DNA of 32,735 bases from Bacteroidales bacterium UBA6360 (lineage in GTDB: Bacteria; Bacteroidota; Bacteroidia; Bacteroidales; UBA932), in NCBI GenBank assembly GCA_002440085.1, contig DJRM01000118.1, positions 7,809 through 40,543 on the forward strand, read 5' to 3'. The position numbers were made by a program, and so were the translations under genes. Below the pieces are notes generated by a model. It ran no database searches, was not told the origin of the DNA, and saw only the letters and a list, made by a program, of their open reading frames with translations. Positions 8,695 to 17,435 of this stretch are shown here, piece by piece. Numbering within the stretch: the first letter of the stretch is position 1; every line of letters begins with the position of its first letter.

Positions 8695-9264
8695 ATGAAC
8701 AAATCATTGGCAGTTGCGCTCATATTACTTACAATGGCAGGGAATGCCGGAGCTCAGTCGTATATGGCACGGGCGGAGAGATTCTGCGAAGATTCTCTGA
8801 GCCGGTGCATATACAATCGCCACATATCTGTCAACTGGATTAACGACGGCAGCCGCCGGTTCTGGTACACATCTGAAAGCGCCGAGGGCAGAACGTGGTG
8901 GATTGGAGACACGAAGACCGGCAAGAAATCACAACTTTTTGATCTGAAAGAGTTAGTCTCGCAGCTCAACGGTCTGGGAATCGAGAAATGCGAAAAAGAC
9001 TTCAGGCTTTGGGAACCCGAGTTCAACTCATCCGTGACAGAGTTTGCCTTCGACTGCGACAGGAGACGCTTCCTGTATAATATCAAAAAGCACACGCTCA
9101 AGGAAATTCCGGCAAAAGAGAAACGGCGTCCGGAATATGGACGCGGCGACTACCGGAAACGGTACAGCGCGGACAGTCTGTTCTACGCGACCGCTGCCGG
9201 AGACAATCTGGGCATCTATTCAAATACCCCCCCCGAAACGGTTCTGAGCAACAGGATGCGATAA
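8695..9264 (+). CDS. S9 family peptidase, N-terminal fragment
   Basis: The frame upstream of the C8 tract. The ATG at 8695 starts a signal peptide of about 20 residues (MNKSLAVALILLTMAGNAGA, then Q), so the protein is exported. The frame can also open at a TTG at 8665, but this would put ten polar residues before the signal. Up to the tract the sequence is native DPP IV-like N-terminus (WYTSESAEGRTWWIGDTKTG, FAFDCDRRRFLYNI, DSLFYATAAGDNLGIYSN). The last nine residues (ETVLSNRMR) are out of frame and end in a stop. Taken alone this product would lack most of the propeller and the whole catalytic domain. Confidence 0.7.
   Translation: MNKSLAVALILLTMAGNAGAQSYMARAERFCEDSLSRCIYNRHISVNWINDGSRRFWYTSESAEGRTWWIGDTKTGKKSQLFDLKELVSQLNGLGIEKCEKDFRLWEPEFNSSVTEFAFDCDRRRFLYNIKKHTLKEIPAKEKRRPEYGRGDYRKRYSADSLFYATAAGDNLGIYSNTPPETVLSNRMR
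9227..9234 (+). repeat. Poly-C tract (C8) at the frameshift point
   Basis: Eight consecutive C, the only such run I noticed in the window. Nine C would restore the frame. Homopolymer runs of this kind are prone to slipped-strand mispairing and, in DNA reads, to miscounting. Confidence 0.9.
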
Positions 9265-9419
9265 TTCTAAGCACTGACGGAGAGCATTATAAATCCTTTG
9301 CGACAGGCGGCAACCGCCCGAGAAAAAAGGAAAACATCGGAACAGCGCCAGGAAGCCCTGTCGGGGCGTGGATAGGCAAAAGCCACTCTTTCCTTTCTGT
9401 CCGCGAAGACAACAGGGCG

Positions 9420-11015
9420 GTGGAGACGCTGAGCATTGTGGACAATCTCGCGCAGCCCCGTCCGAAAGAGAAGACATACAAGTTCGCGATGCCCGGTGAC
9501 AAAGGCGTGTCACATTTCGATGTGTTTCTCGCCGATGCCGACAGCACCGGACTCTACAGACTGCCGGTGGAGCGCTTTGCCGATCAGTCCTTCATTCTAC
9601 CAAGATTCCGCAACTTCCAGACAAGCGACACCTCGGCCTTTCTGCTGCGAATTGCCCGCACTCGGGACACGCTTGACCTGCTGCGCATCGATGCAAGGAG
9701 CCATAAGGTCACGACCATAATCTCGGAAGTATGCCGGCCGCACCTGAACGAACAGCTGTTCGACTACCATGTCCTGAACAACGGGAAAGACATTCTCTGG
9801 TGGTCAGAGCGCGACGGCAAGGGCAGGTGGTACCTCTACGACAATGACGGCAATCTCCGCAACGCGTTGACTGACGGAGACTTCGTAAGCGGAAGCATCG
9901 TAAGAATCGACACTCTCGGACGTAAGGTAGTCTTCGAAGGATACGGACACGAGAAAGGCATAAACCCGCATTACAAGTTCTACTACAGCGCCGGATTCGA
10001 CGGCAAGAGGCCGGAAACCCGGCTCACTCCGGGCAATGGGGAGCATTCTGCGACGTTCTCTCCCGACGGTAAGATGATCTTCGATTCGTGGTCAAGGATG
10101 GACATGCCGCCGAGACATCAGATTTGCGACATGCGGGGACGACGGATTATAGAACTTGAGGAGGCAGACATCTCCCTGCTCAAAACTGAGGGGTGGAGAA
10201 TACCGGAAGTTCTGGAACTCACGGCTGCCGACTCACTGACAAAGCTCTACGGGGTCGTCTATCTGCCGTCAAAAATCGAAGAGGGGAAGAAATACCCGAT
10301 AATAAGCAATGTCTATCCCGGACCGCAGACAGACCTCGTCCCGCAGGCATTCACGCCCGATGACAACGGCAACGGCGCCCTCGCGGAGCTTGGATTCATC
10401 GTCATCAATTTTTCCTATCGCGGCAGCTGCCCTGTCCGTGGACGGGAATTCTACAATTTCGGATACGGCAACCTTCGCGACTACGCTCTCGACGACGACT
10501 ATGCCGTGATAAGACAAATTGCAGAGAAATATCCATTCGCTGACTTGGAGAAAGTCGGCATCTACGGGCATTCCGGAGGAGGGTTCATGGCCGCAGCGGC
10601 AATTCTAACGCGTCCCGACTTTTACAAGGTCGCAGTCTCCGCTTCCGGCAACCATGACAACAACATATACACCCAGTGGTGGGGAGAGACTTTCCACGGA
10701 GTGAAGCAGACCCGAGACAAGGAAGGAAACGTACATTTCGAGTGCCGCATTCCGACAAACATCGAACTCGCCGGAAACCTGAAAGGAAGGCTTCTCCTGA
10801 TTACGGGAGACGTAGACGACAATGTCCACCCGGCAAACACATTCAGACTTGCTAAAGCCCTGATAAAGAACAACAAAAGATTCGATCTCTTCGTCATCCC
10901 GGGCGCGGATCACGGACTCGGGGACAAATATTACGTCAATCTCATCCGCTACTACTTCGTCGAGAACCTGCTCGGTATGAAGCAGGATGACATCGACATC
11001 GTCAATCACAAATGA
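9420..11015 (+). CDS. S9 family peptidase, propeller and catalytic domain fragment
   Basis: The frame downstream of the tract, given here from the first in-frame GTG, although native sequence begins at about 9231. The first 260 residues are DPP IV propeller (DPPIV_N); the rest is the S9 peptidase domain. The nucleophile is S385 in GHSGGG, followed by the Asp in LLITGDVDDNVHP and the His in FVIPGADHG, so all three catalytic residues are kept. S9 enzymes of this branch release dipeptides from the N-terminus of peptides in the periplasm. The stop codon overlaps the SusC start (ATGA). I see no signal peptide, so this fragment on its own would not be exported. Confidence 0.75.
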   Translation: METLSIVDNLAQPRPKEKTYKFAMPGDKGVSHFDVFLADADSTGLYRLPVERFADQSFILPRFRNFQTSDTSAFLLRIARTRDTLDLLRIDARSHKVTTIISEVCRPHLNEQLFDYHVLNNGKDILWWSERDGKGRWYLYDNDGNLRNALTDGDFVSGSIVRIDTLGRKVVFEGYGHEKGINPHYKFYYSAGFDGKRPETRLTPGNGEHSATFSPDGKMIFDSWSRMDMPPRHQICDMRGRRIIELEEADISLLKTEGWRIPEVLELTAADSLTKLYGVVYLPSKIEEGKKYPIISNVYPGPQTDLVPQAFTPDDNGNGALAELGFIVINFSYRGSCPVRGREFYNFGYGNLRDYALDDDYAVIRQIAEKYPFADLEKVGIYGHSGGGFMAAAAILTRPDFYKVAVSASGNHDNNIYTQWWGETFHGVKQTRDKEGNVHFECRIPTNIELAGNLKGRLLLITGDVDDNVHPANTFRLAKALIKNNKRFDLFVIPGADHGLGDKYYVNLIRYYFVENLLGMKQDDIDIVNHK

Positions 11016-14000
11016 TACGGCTCATGAATGCAAAATACATCATAAAGTCAATGCTCCTCTGCGCGGTGCTGTTCTTCACCGGGATTGCGGCACCGGAGAG
11101 CCATGCCCAGGGAAAAAAGGAAAAGATCATGGTTCATGGCATCGTGAAAGACTCGGCGGGCGAGCCGATTACCGGGGCGTCCGTGCTTGAGGTCGGGACA
11201 AAGAACGGAGTGACGACCGGATTCGAGGGTGACTACAGCCTTGAAGTGACAAAAGGAAGGATAATACGCGTGACTTTCCTCGGCTTCGAAGACGTGGAGA
11301 TTGTCGTGGAGAGGGAGAAATACGACATCATAATGCACGAGGCGGCTACTCAGCTCGACCAGGTGGTCGTGACAGGCTATTCCAATGTTGAACTCCGGAA
11401 GAGTACAGGAGCAGTGAGCGTCGTCAAGATGGAAGACATCAAGGACTCCCCTCTCAAGAACATCGATCAGATGCTCCAGGGGCAGCTCGCTGGAGTGAGC
11501 GTGACAGCGACATCCGGACGTCCGGGCGAGGCGGCGAAGGTGCGCATCAGGGGTACAAACACGATAACGGGCAACGCGGAGCCGCTGTGGGTGATCGACG
11601 GGGTGCCGCTACAGAAAGACGTGCCGAAAATCAATTCAAGCCAGCTCAAGTCCGGGGACTTCGACAACATCTTCGCGAGCGGAATCGGAAGCATCAACCC
11701 GAGCGACATCGAGAGCATCACAGTCCTGAAGGACGCCTCGGCTGCCGCCATCTATGGTTCGCAGGCCTCCAACGGCGTCATCGTGGTCACGACAAAGCGC
11801 GGCGAGGCCGGCAACACAAGCATCAGCTACATGGGCTCTGTCTCCGTGCAGATAAAGCCTGCCCGTTCGGCCAACCTGATGAATTCCAAGGAAAAGCTCG
11901 CATGGGAGCAGGAACTCTGGGATGAATTTTCCGCCGAGGGCTATGCTAACGGAGGCTACTACCCTAAAGTCGGCATTGTCGGACAGATACGGGGCGGGTA
12001 CGGAGAGTTCGCCGGCCTGAGCACGGCGGAACAGGACGCGGTGATTGAGTCACTCGGATCACAGACCACAGACTGGTTCGACACTCTCTTCCGCAACACG
12101 GTGTCGACAACCCATCATCTATCTCTTTCCGGAGGCTCCCCGAAGATGACCTACTATGTCTCCGGCGGCATGGGCTTCAACAACGGCATCGTCAAGAAGA
12201 CCGACTCGCGCAGCGCGAACCTGAGCGCGAAGATTGACACCCGCCCGGCAAAATGGATGAAGCTCGGCATCTCAACCGACTTCTCCTATCTGAAAGCCAA
12301 CGCACCGTCAAGCAACGTGAACATGTTCAGATACGCCTATTTCGCCAATCCCTACGAGAAGCTCTACAACGAGGACGGAAGCTATGCGCCTGACAGGACG
12401 TGGTTTACATTGGGATACGCGAACGGCAAGGTCAACAGCTTCAACATTCCGGACAACGGGTTCAACCTGATGAGGGAAATCAACGAGACGTCTAGCCTCT
12501 CGACATCGACCTCGTTCACCATTCAGGGAAATACTACGATAGAAATCTGCAAGGGGCTGAACTTCACCGGACTCGGCTCGTTCTCCTACTACGGGGATCT
12601 TTCCGAAAACATCAACGGAAAGGAGACCTATGCAGCGTTTCAGGACAGGCCGTTTGAGGAAAGCAATTATTCCAAGAGAACATACGGTTCCATCACCCAG
12701 CAGACAACGGCCAACACGTCATGGATGCTCCGAGGACAGCTGAACTACGGGCAGACATTCGCGGACATCCACAGCATCAGCGCCATAGCCGGTGCCGAGA
12801 TAAGGAGTTCCTATGCCAAGTCGCTGTTCACGAAACGTTACGGCTACGACACCGTGACGGGAAATCACTCCACACCGCTTTTCCCATCAACGTCAGACGG
12901 AAAGATTGACTATGAAAAGTTGGTCAATTTCGGGGACACTCTCGATGGATGCTCCGGCCAGAGCATCTCCGAGAACGCGTTCGCGTCATTCTACGGGACA
13001 TTGACCTACACCCTGCTGAACCGCTACATCTTCAGCGGCACGGTCCGTTCCGACGGCTCAAACAATTTCGGAAGCAAGGAGCAGTTCAACGCCAACTGGT
13101 CCGTCAGCGGAGCATGGAACATCGACCAGGAGCCGTGGATTGCCGACACCATAATGTCCAAGATATTCAGCACACTGAGCCTGCGCGGGGGATTCGGCTA
13201 CACCGGGGGCGTAAACAAGTCGGTCTATCCCGTCCTCATGATGAACTATGACAGCACTTTCAGAAAGACAGATGACGATTACTACCGGAAAGGCTACATT
13301 TCAAATGCCCCCAATCCGAACCTGAGATGGGAAAAGAACAGGACATTCAACGTCGGTCTCAACATGGGATTCCTGAATGACAGAATCACGGGGGAAGTAT
13401 CCTACTATCGTAATAAGAATCTTGATCTTGTGACAAATGTAAAAGTGCCATACACGACAGGCTTCATGACACAGTCATACAACACCACGGAGCAGATGAA
13501 CAACGGCGTGGAAATGACGCTCGGAGCCACTCTGCTCAAAATCAGGGATTTCCAGTGGAGAATCATGGCCAACATGGCATACAACTACAACGTCCTGACA
13601 AAATATGACTCCCCGACCAAGTCTCTTTCAGACGCGATGTATGTCGGCTATCCGCTTGGAAAAATCTTTACCGGCAAGACCTCGGGAATAGACCCGGAAA
13701 CCGGCGTGTATAAATATATAATGCGTCCGGACGTAACCGTGACGAAGCAGGAAGACTACCGAAAGTATCAATACTACCTCTACTATGTCGGAACGTCCAA
13801 TGCGCCATGGAGAGGCGGATTTTCAACGACTCTCTCCTACAAGTCCCTGTCGCTCAACATCGTGGGGAACATATCTCTCGGAGGCAAGATTATAAACAAC
13901 ATTTCATGCCCGGTTTCCTGGGAGACGGCAGGTGACGTCAACACGGAATCCCTGCCGTCTGTACTCAACGACCTGTATGTGAACCACTTGAATGTCAATA

Positions 14001-14365
14001 AGGATGTCACGCACCGCTGGACAGAGACCAACCATATAACAGACGGATACCCGCGTCTGATTGACGCATTCGGTCCGAAGATAACCGACAGTTCAGGAGA
14101 ATATCTGACATCATTGATGCCATACATCAGTTCCCTCGCGAATTGTCTGCAATTGGAAGACGTGTCCTATCTGAAGATAAGTTCAATATCATTGTCCTAT
14201 TCATTGCCGTCAAAATGGATTCGGCATATCAAGGGTATGAGTATAAGCTTTCTCATGAACAACCTTTTCATTCTGACGAACTATTCGGGCATTGACCCGG
14301 AAACGCCCGGCGCGGTCTACCCGAAGAGCCGGTCTTTTTCACTCAGCATCGGCATTAATTTATAA
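11012..14365 (+). CDS. SusC/RagA family TonB-linked outer membrane transporter
   Basis: A 1117-residue outer-membrane receptor. A signal peptide ends near residue 33 (PESHAQ). A carboxypeptidase-D-like regulatory domain covers about residues 40-110 (VHGIVKDSAGEPITGASV), a TonB-box-like stretch QVVVTGYS stands at 117-124, and the plug follows with RIRGTNTITGNAEPLWVIDG and the SusC signature DASAAAIYGSQASNGVIVVTTKRG in shortened family form at about 241-264. The remainder is a beta-barrel. These proteins import glycans or peptides as a dimer with a SusD lid. ATGA overlaps the stop of the S9 peptidase; an internal ATG at 11024 would give a more typical signal peptide and cannot be excluded. Confidence 0.95.
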   Translation: MIRLMNAKYIIKSMLLCAVLFFTGIAAPESHAQGKKEKIMVHGIVKDSAGEPITGASVLEVGTKNGVTTGFEGDYSLEVTKGRIIRVTFLGFEDVEIVVEREKYDIIMHEAATQLDQVVVTGYSNVELRKSTGAVSVVKMEDIKDSPLKNIDQMLQGQLAGVSVTATSGRPGEAAKVRIRGTNTITGNAEPLWVIDGVPLQKDVPKINSSQLKSGDFDNIFASGIGSINPSDIESITVLKDASAAAIYGSQASNGVIVVTTKRGEAGNTSISYMGSVSVQIKPARSANLMNSKEKLAWEQELWDEFSAEGYANGGYYPKVGIVGQIRGGYGEFAGLSTAEQDAVIESLGSQTTDWFDTLFRNTVSTTHHLSLSGGSPKMTYYVSGGMGFNNGIVKKTDSRSANLSAKIDTRPAKWMKLGISTDFSYLKANAPSSNVNMFRYAYFANPYEKLYNEDGSYAPDRTWFTLGYANGKVNSFNIPDNGFNLMREINETSSLSTSTSFTIQGNTTIEICKGLNFTGLGSFSYYGDLSENINGKETYAAFQDRPFEESNYSKRTYGSITQQTTANTSWMLRGQLNYGQTFADIHSISAIAGAEIRSSYAKSLFTKRYGYDTVTGNHSTPLFPSTSDGKIDYEKLVNFGDTLDGCSGQSISENAFASFYGTLTYTLLNRYIFSGTVRSDGSNNFGSKEQFNANWSVSGAWNIDQEPWIADTIMSKIFSTLSLRGGFGYTGGVNKSVYPVLMMNYDSTFRKTDDDYYRKGYISNAPNPNLRWEKNRTFNVGLNMGFLNDRITGEVSYYRNKNLDLVTNVKVPYTTGFMTQSYNTTEQMNNGVEMTLGATLLKIRDFQWRIMANMAYNYNVLTKYDSPTKSLSDAMYVGYPLGKIFTGKTSGIDPETGVYKYIMRPDVTVTKQEDYRKYQYYLYYVGTSNAPWRGGFSTTLSYKSLSLNIVGNISLGGKIINNISCPVSWETAGDVNTESLPSVLNDLYVNHLNVNKDVTHRWTETNHITDGYPRLIDAFGPKITDSSGEYLTSLMPYISSLANCLQLEDVSYLKISSISLSYSLPSKWIRHIKGMSISFLMNNLFILTNYSGIDPETPGAVYPKSRSFSLSIGINL

Positions 14366-14377
14366 AGATTTACGATT

Positions 14378-15766
14378 GTGAAAAGAATACATCTCATAAT
14401 ATTGCTTTCAGCGGCAGTCCTCTTGACCGCGGTTTCCTGCACAAAGTTTCTCGACATCAAGCCATACGGCAAGACAATCCCGGAAACTCCGGAAGAGTTC
14501 TCCGCTCTGATGCACTACCATCTCGAAAAATTTGACGAAGGCGAGGAAATCTTCTGGGGCTGTCCAATCAGCGCCTTCGACATAGAAATGGTTTCCGACA
14601 ATCTGGAAGCCTCATTGACGAAATATCCTGCCGGTAATTTCCTTCCGCTCTACGCCGGCTCCTACGTCAATAATAAATATATAATATACAGGGACTTATA
14701 CGCAACAATCCGAGACTGCAACATTGTCATAGGGTACATCAATGAAGACGGAACCGCACTCAGCCAGGACGTTTTAGGCACGGCATACGCGCTGCGCGGA
14801 ATCTGCTACTTCAGGCTGCTGCGCGAGTTCTGCGAGCCCTGCTACAAAAACCTCGACGGTCTCGGAGTTCCGATTGTCACGGAATTCGACATGGAAGCGA
14901 AGCCTGTCCGCAGCAGCATCCGGGAGACATTCCGGAGAATCGAGGCTGACTACAAGAAGGCCATTGAATACAACATTCAGGATGAGATATACCGTCTCAA
15001 CAACGATGCTCTTGAGGCTCTGCTGGCCCGACTGTATTTCTGGGTCGGAGACTATGAGAACACGCTCGCATATTCCCGCAAAGTGCTTGAGCGTCATCCG
15101 CTTGCATCGGGTAACGAATATGCGGAAATGGTGCAGTCCGAATACGTCTCAAAGGGCGAAGTCATCTTTAAGGGATGCACCTTGCCCAGCAGATCAACAA
15201 GGATAACTGTCAATTCAGAAAACACTTCCATAAAAAGCAGGCCGGTAAGCAGGCGTTTTGTGGACCTGTTTCCGGAAAAGGACGATGACATCAGATTCGC
15301 ATTGTCATTCAACAAGAAAAGAGAGTGCGTCAAAAGCAGGCAGATGAGCATAAGAAGTTCAGAATTGCAGCTAATGATTGCCGAAGCCCTGTACCACACC
15401 GGAGACGAAGCCGGGGCGCTTGCCGCTCTAAACGAGCTCCGTGCCAAGAGGATAACGGGCGTTGTCCCATACACGAAGGAGACCCTCCCTGCAGTGAACG
15501 AATCGGAATATATCAAGGTGGACGTGACCGGAAAGGAACTGACTCCGCTGATGAATGCCATACTCAACGAACGCCGCAAGGAGCTTTTCTGCGAAGGAGA
15601 CAGATGGTACGAACTGAAGAGGAACGGGCGTCCGGAATTTTGGGTGGCAAGACAGGGACGGAAATACACGACAGAGAAGTTCCTTTACACCTGGCCAATT
15701 CCAATCAATGATATGCTCTTGGTTCCCGGCCTGATTCAGAATCCGGGATATGACAAAACCGAATAA
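14378..15766 (+). CDS. SusD/RagB family surface lipoprotein
   Basis: A 462-residue lipoprotein starting at GTG, with lipid-carrying Cys at residue 21 (AVSC). The typical SusD features are visible: CTKFLDIKPYGKTIPETPEEF near the N-terminus, TPR-like helices in the middle (LEALLARLYFWVGDYENTLAYSRKVLE), AEALYHTGDEAGALAALNELRAKR, and the RagB-type ILNERRKELFCEGDRWYELKR near the C-terminus. It should form the extracellular lid over the SusC channel encoded 12 bases upstream. At 462 residues it is on the short side for the family, which is more common in peptide-type systems than in glycan systems, but that alone is weak evidence. Confidence 0.94.
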   Translation: MKRIHLIILLSAAVLLTAVSCTKFLDIKPYGKTIPETPEEFSALMHYHLEKFDEGEEIFWGCPISAFDIEMVSDNLEASLTKYPAGNFLPLYAGSYVNNKYIIYRDLYATIRDCNIVIGYINEDGTALSQDVLGTAYALRGICYFRLLREFCEPCYKNLDGLGVPIVTEFDMEAKPVRSSIRETFRRIEADYKKAIEYNIQDEIYRLNNDALEALLARLYFWVGDYENTLAYSRKVLERHPLASGNEYAEMVQSEYVSKGEVIFKGCTLPSRSTRITVNSENTSIKSRPVSRRFVDLFPEKDDDIRFALSFNKKRECVKSRQMSIRSSELQLMIAEALYHTGDEAGALAALNELRAKRITGVVPYTKETLPAVNESEYIKVDVTGKELTPLMNAILNERRKELFCEGDRWYELKRNGRPEFWVARQGRKYTTEKFLYTWPIPINDMLLVPGLIQNPGYDKTE

Positions 15767-15778
15767 AAACTCAGGAAC

Positions 15779-15976
15779 ATGAAAAAGACAATTATATCAG
15801 CAATTATACTGCTGCTTGGAGCGTCAATGACTTCATGCCAGCAGCCGAATGAACTTCCTCCATTGAAAGAAGGCTACGCGAGTGATTTCATCATCCCGGA
15901 TCCTACGGATCTCACAGCGGAAGAACGCGCGGTCGTCGATGCCCTGGAGGAGGAGTATGAGAATGCGACAAAATAA
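15779..15976 (+). CDS. Small lipoprotein of unknown function in the SusC/D operon
   Basis: A 65-residue product with lipobox MTSC and lipid-carrying Cys at residue 20, leaving a mature peptide of 46 residues. The mature part is acidic, with a Pro-rich linker (NELPPLKEG), IIPDPTDLTAEERAVV, and a short Glu-rich helix at the end. I recognise no family. It starts 12 bases after the SusD stop and has its own convincing lipoprotein signal, so it is probably a real gene of the operon. A tether, a small subunit of the SusC/D complex or an immunity/inhibitor role are all open. Confidence 0.65.
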   Translation: MKKTIISAIILLLGASMTSCQQPNELPPLKEGYASDFIIPDPTDLTAEERAVVDALEEEYENATK

Positions 15977-16042
15977 AATCGCACGCGTCGGATAAAAGAA
16001 AATCGTATCTATCTATGTTTAACACAATTAATTATTAGTGTC

Positions 16043-17341
16043 ATGAAAAAATGTTTGTTTGCCCTGCTTGCAGGTGCGGCACTTTTCGCAGGATGCGAAA
16101 AGGCTCAGGAACAGGAACTTCCGGAAGTTTCATTTGAAACTGCGATTCCGATTGTCTCCGATGAGGGAGTTGCGACATTCAGCCTAGTTTCAGACTATGC
16201 CGGGACAGAAACCGTCAAGGTGCCCGTGAAATTCAGCTCGTCAAACGGTGCGGTTCAGGGAACCGACTACATAGTATCCGCTGAAGAGTTCGTTCTCGGA
16301 GGAACAGCACCGGTTTCCAAGATTACTGTCACGCCTTTAGTCTATGGCAGCAAGAAGGATGTCACCGCGGAACTCACTGTTCCGGAAGGCTTCAAGGCCG
16401 GCAAATATGTCAAGAGCACATTCACTGTCAGCGACAAGCTCGGCTATGTGTCTTTCGGCAGCAAGAAAGCGATTATGACCGAAACGGCAACTGTCAGCAT
16501 AAACGTTCTGAACGAAAAAGGACTTGACCAAAAAGTCAATGAAGACACGGAATTCACAGTTTCCGTCAACACTGAAAAATCAACGGCCGTCGAAGGAACA
16601 AACTTCAAGTTCACGACTGGGAAAACGGTGAAAGTGGAAAAGGGGCAGTCTTCAGGTGTCTTACAGTTGGAGTTCCTGGGAGAGACTGTGGATGAGAAAC
16701 ATAACGTCCTCGTGCTCGATCTTGTTGAGAACCCGAAATATGCGATGGGACAGACAATAAGCACAACCATCACACTCGTAGGCTCAACATGGAGTGTATT
16801 CAACGGGAAATGGGTTATCAAGGAATATGTAACGACCGCAGAAGACTTGAGTGCCGCATGGGGCGAGACAGAAGAAACAATGAAAGGATTTCCGACATTC
16901 AACGCTGAAGACACATTCACACTCGATTTCAGCAATAGTATATTCATTCCTGATTTCAAGTCAAGTTTCAAGAACTATTTCATTGGCACAAGCAACTTTT
17001 CAACATGCGGAACGCCTTGGGTAACAACTAAAAAAGACCATAGTTATAATGTCAAACTTGACATGCACACGGATTATATTGCAAATGTCATAGAACTCGA
17101 CAATGTGAACAGATATTTCAGTGAGACTGAAACAAGCGAAAATAAGCTCGCCTACGTGGGGCTGGCGATAGATTCAGAGGATTCTAATCTACTGCATCTG
17201 CTCGTCATTGACCACGAATCAAAATCATTTCTGCTGACAGCGGCCTCATATGGAACCAAATATCTCTACAACAATTATGAACGTCCTACTGCCAATGCAA
17301 GCGGTGTCGGAATTGACGTCACTTTCACAAAAGTAGAGTAA
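16043..17341 (+). CDS. Surface lipoprotein with Calx-beta-like repeats
   Basis: A 432-residue lipoprotein, lipid-carrying Cys at residue 18 (FAGC). Two tandem immunoglobulin-like modules follow, each with the Calx-beta signature of an Ala-Val-x-Gly-Thr motif: GAVQGTDYIV in the first (about residues 30-130) and TAVEGTNFKF in the second (about 145-250). The C-terminal half (about 255-430) is a separate beta-rich region of no recognised family. As the last gene of the SusC/D operon it probably acts as an accessory surface binding protein. A near-consensus TAnnTTTA stands at 16014-16021 and could give it an internal promoter. Confidence 0.72.
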   Translation: MKKCLFALLAGAALFAGCEKAQEQELPEVSFETAIPIVSDEGVATFSLVSDYAGTETVKVPVKFSSSNGAVQGTDYIVSAEEFVLGGTAPVSKITVTPLVYGSKKDVTAELTVPEGFKAGKYVKSTFTVSDKLGYVSFGSKKAIMTETATVSINVLNEKGLDQKVNEDTEFTVSVNTEKSTAVEGTNFKFTTGKTVKVEKGQSSGVLQLEFLGETVDEKHNVLVLDLVENPKYAMGQTISTTITLVGSTWSVFNGKWVIKEYVTTAEDLSAAWGETEETMKGFPTFNAEDTFTLDFSNSIFIPDFKSSFKNYFIGTSNFSTCGTPWVTTKKDHSYNVKLDMHTDYIANVIELDNVNRYFSETETSENKLAYVGLAIDSEDSNLLHLLVIDHESKSFLLTAASYGTKYLYNNYERPTANASGVGIDVTFTKVE

Positions 17342-17373
17342 GGACAAAAAGAGCCAGGAGGCTATAAGTCCCT

Positions 17374-17428
17374 AATATAGACATCCCCAAAGGTCATGAC
17401 CATTCAGACCTTTGGGGATGTCTGTATT
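17374..17428. terminator. Long bidirectional terminator between the SusC/D operon and xerD
   Basis: A perfect 17-base inverted repeat (17379-17395 and 17407-17423) with an 11-base loop, extended to 22 pairs with one G-U by the AT-rich flanks. It stands between two convergent genes, 33 bases after one stop and 8 bases before the other, which fits a terminator for both strands. It lacks a long T-run on the plus strand. Confidence 0.8.
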
Positions 17429-17435
17429 TCCGGCG

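Larger units (their letters stand above)
8695..11015 (+). pseudogene. S9 family peptidase (DPP IV-like), frameshifted at a C8 tract
   Basis: The two reading frames here are one gene. Adding a single C to the C8 run at 9227-9234 joins them into a 773-codon frame with a signal peptide, a beta-propeller and a C-terminal alpha/beta-hydrolase domain. The bases between the two annotated frames (9231-9419) then encode a propeller-typical stretch, including ILSTDGEHYKSFATGG and NIGTAPGSPVGAWIGK, with no stop codon. So the only lesion is one base. It may be a true loss, a phase-variable OFF state, a slippage-corrected gene or a sequencing error. Confidence 0.85.
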
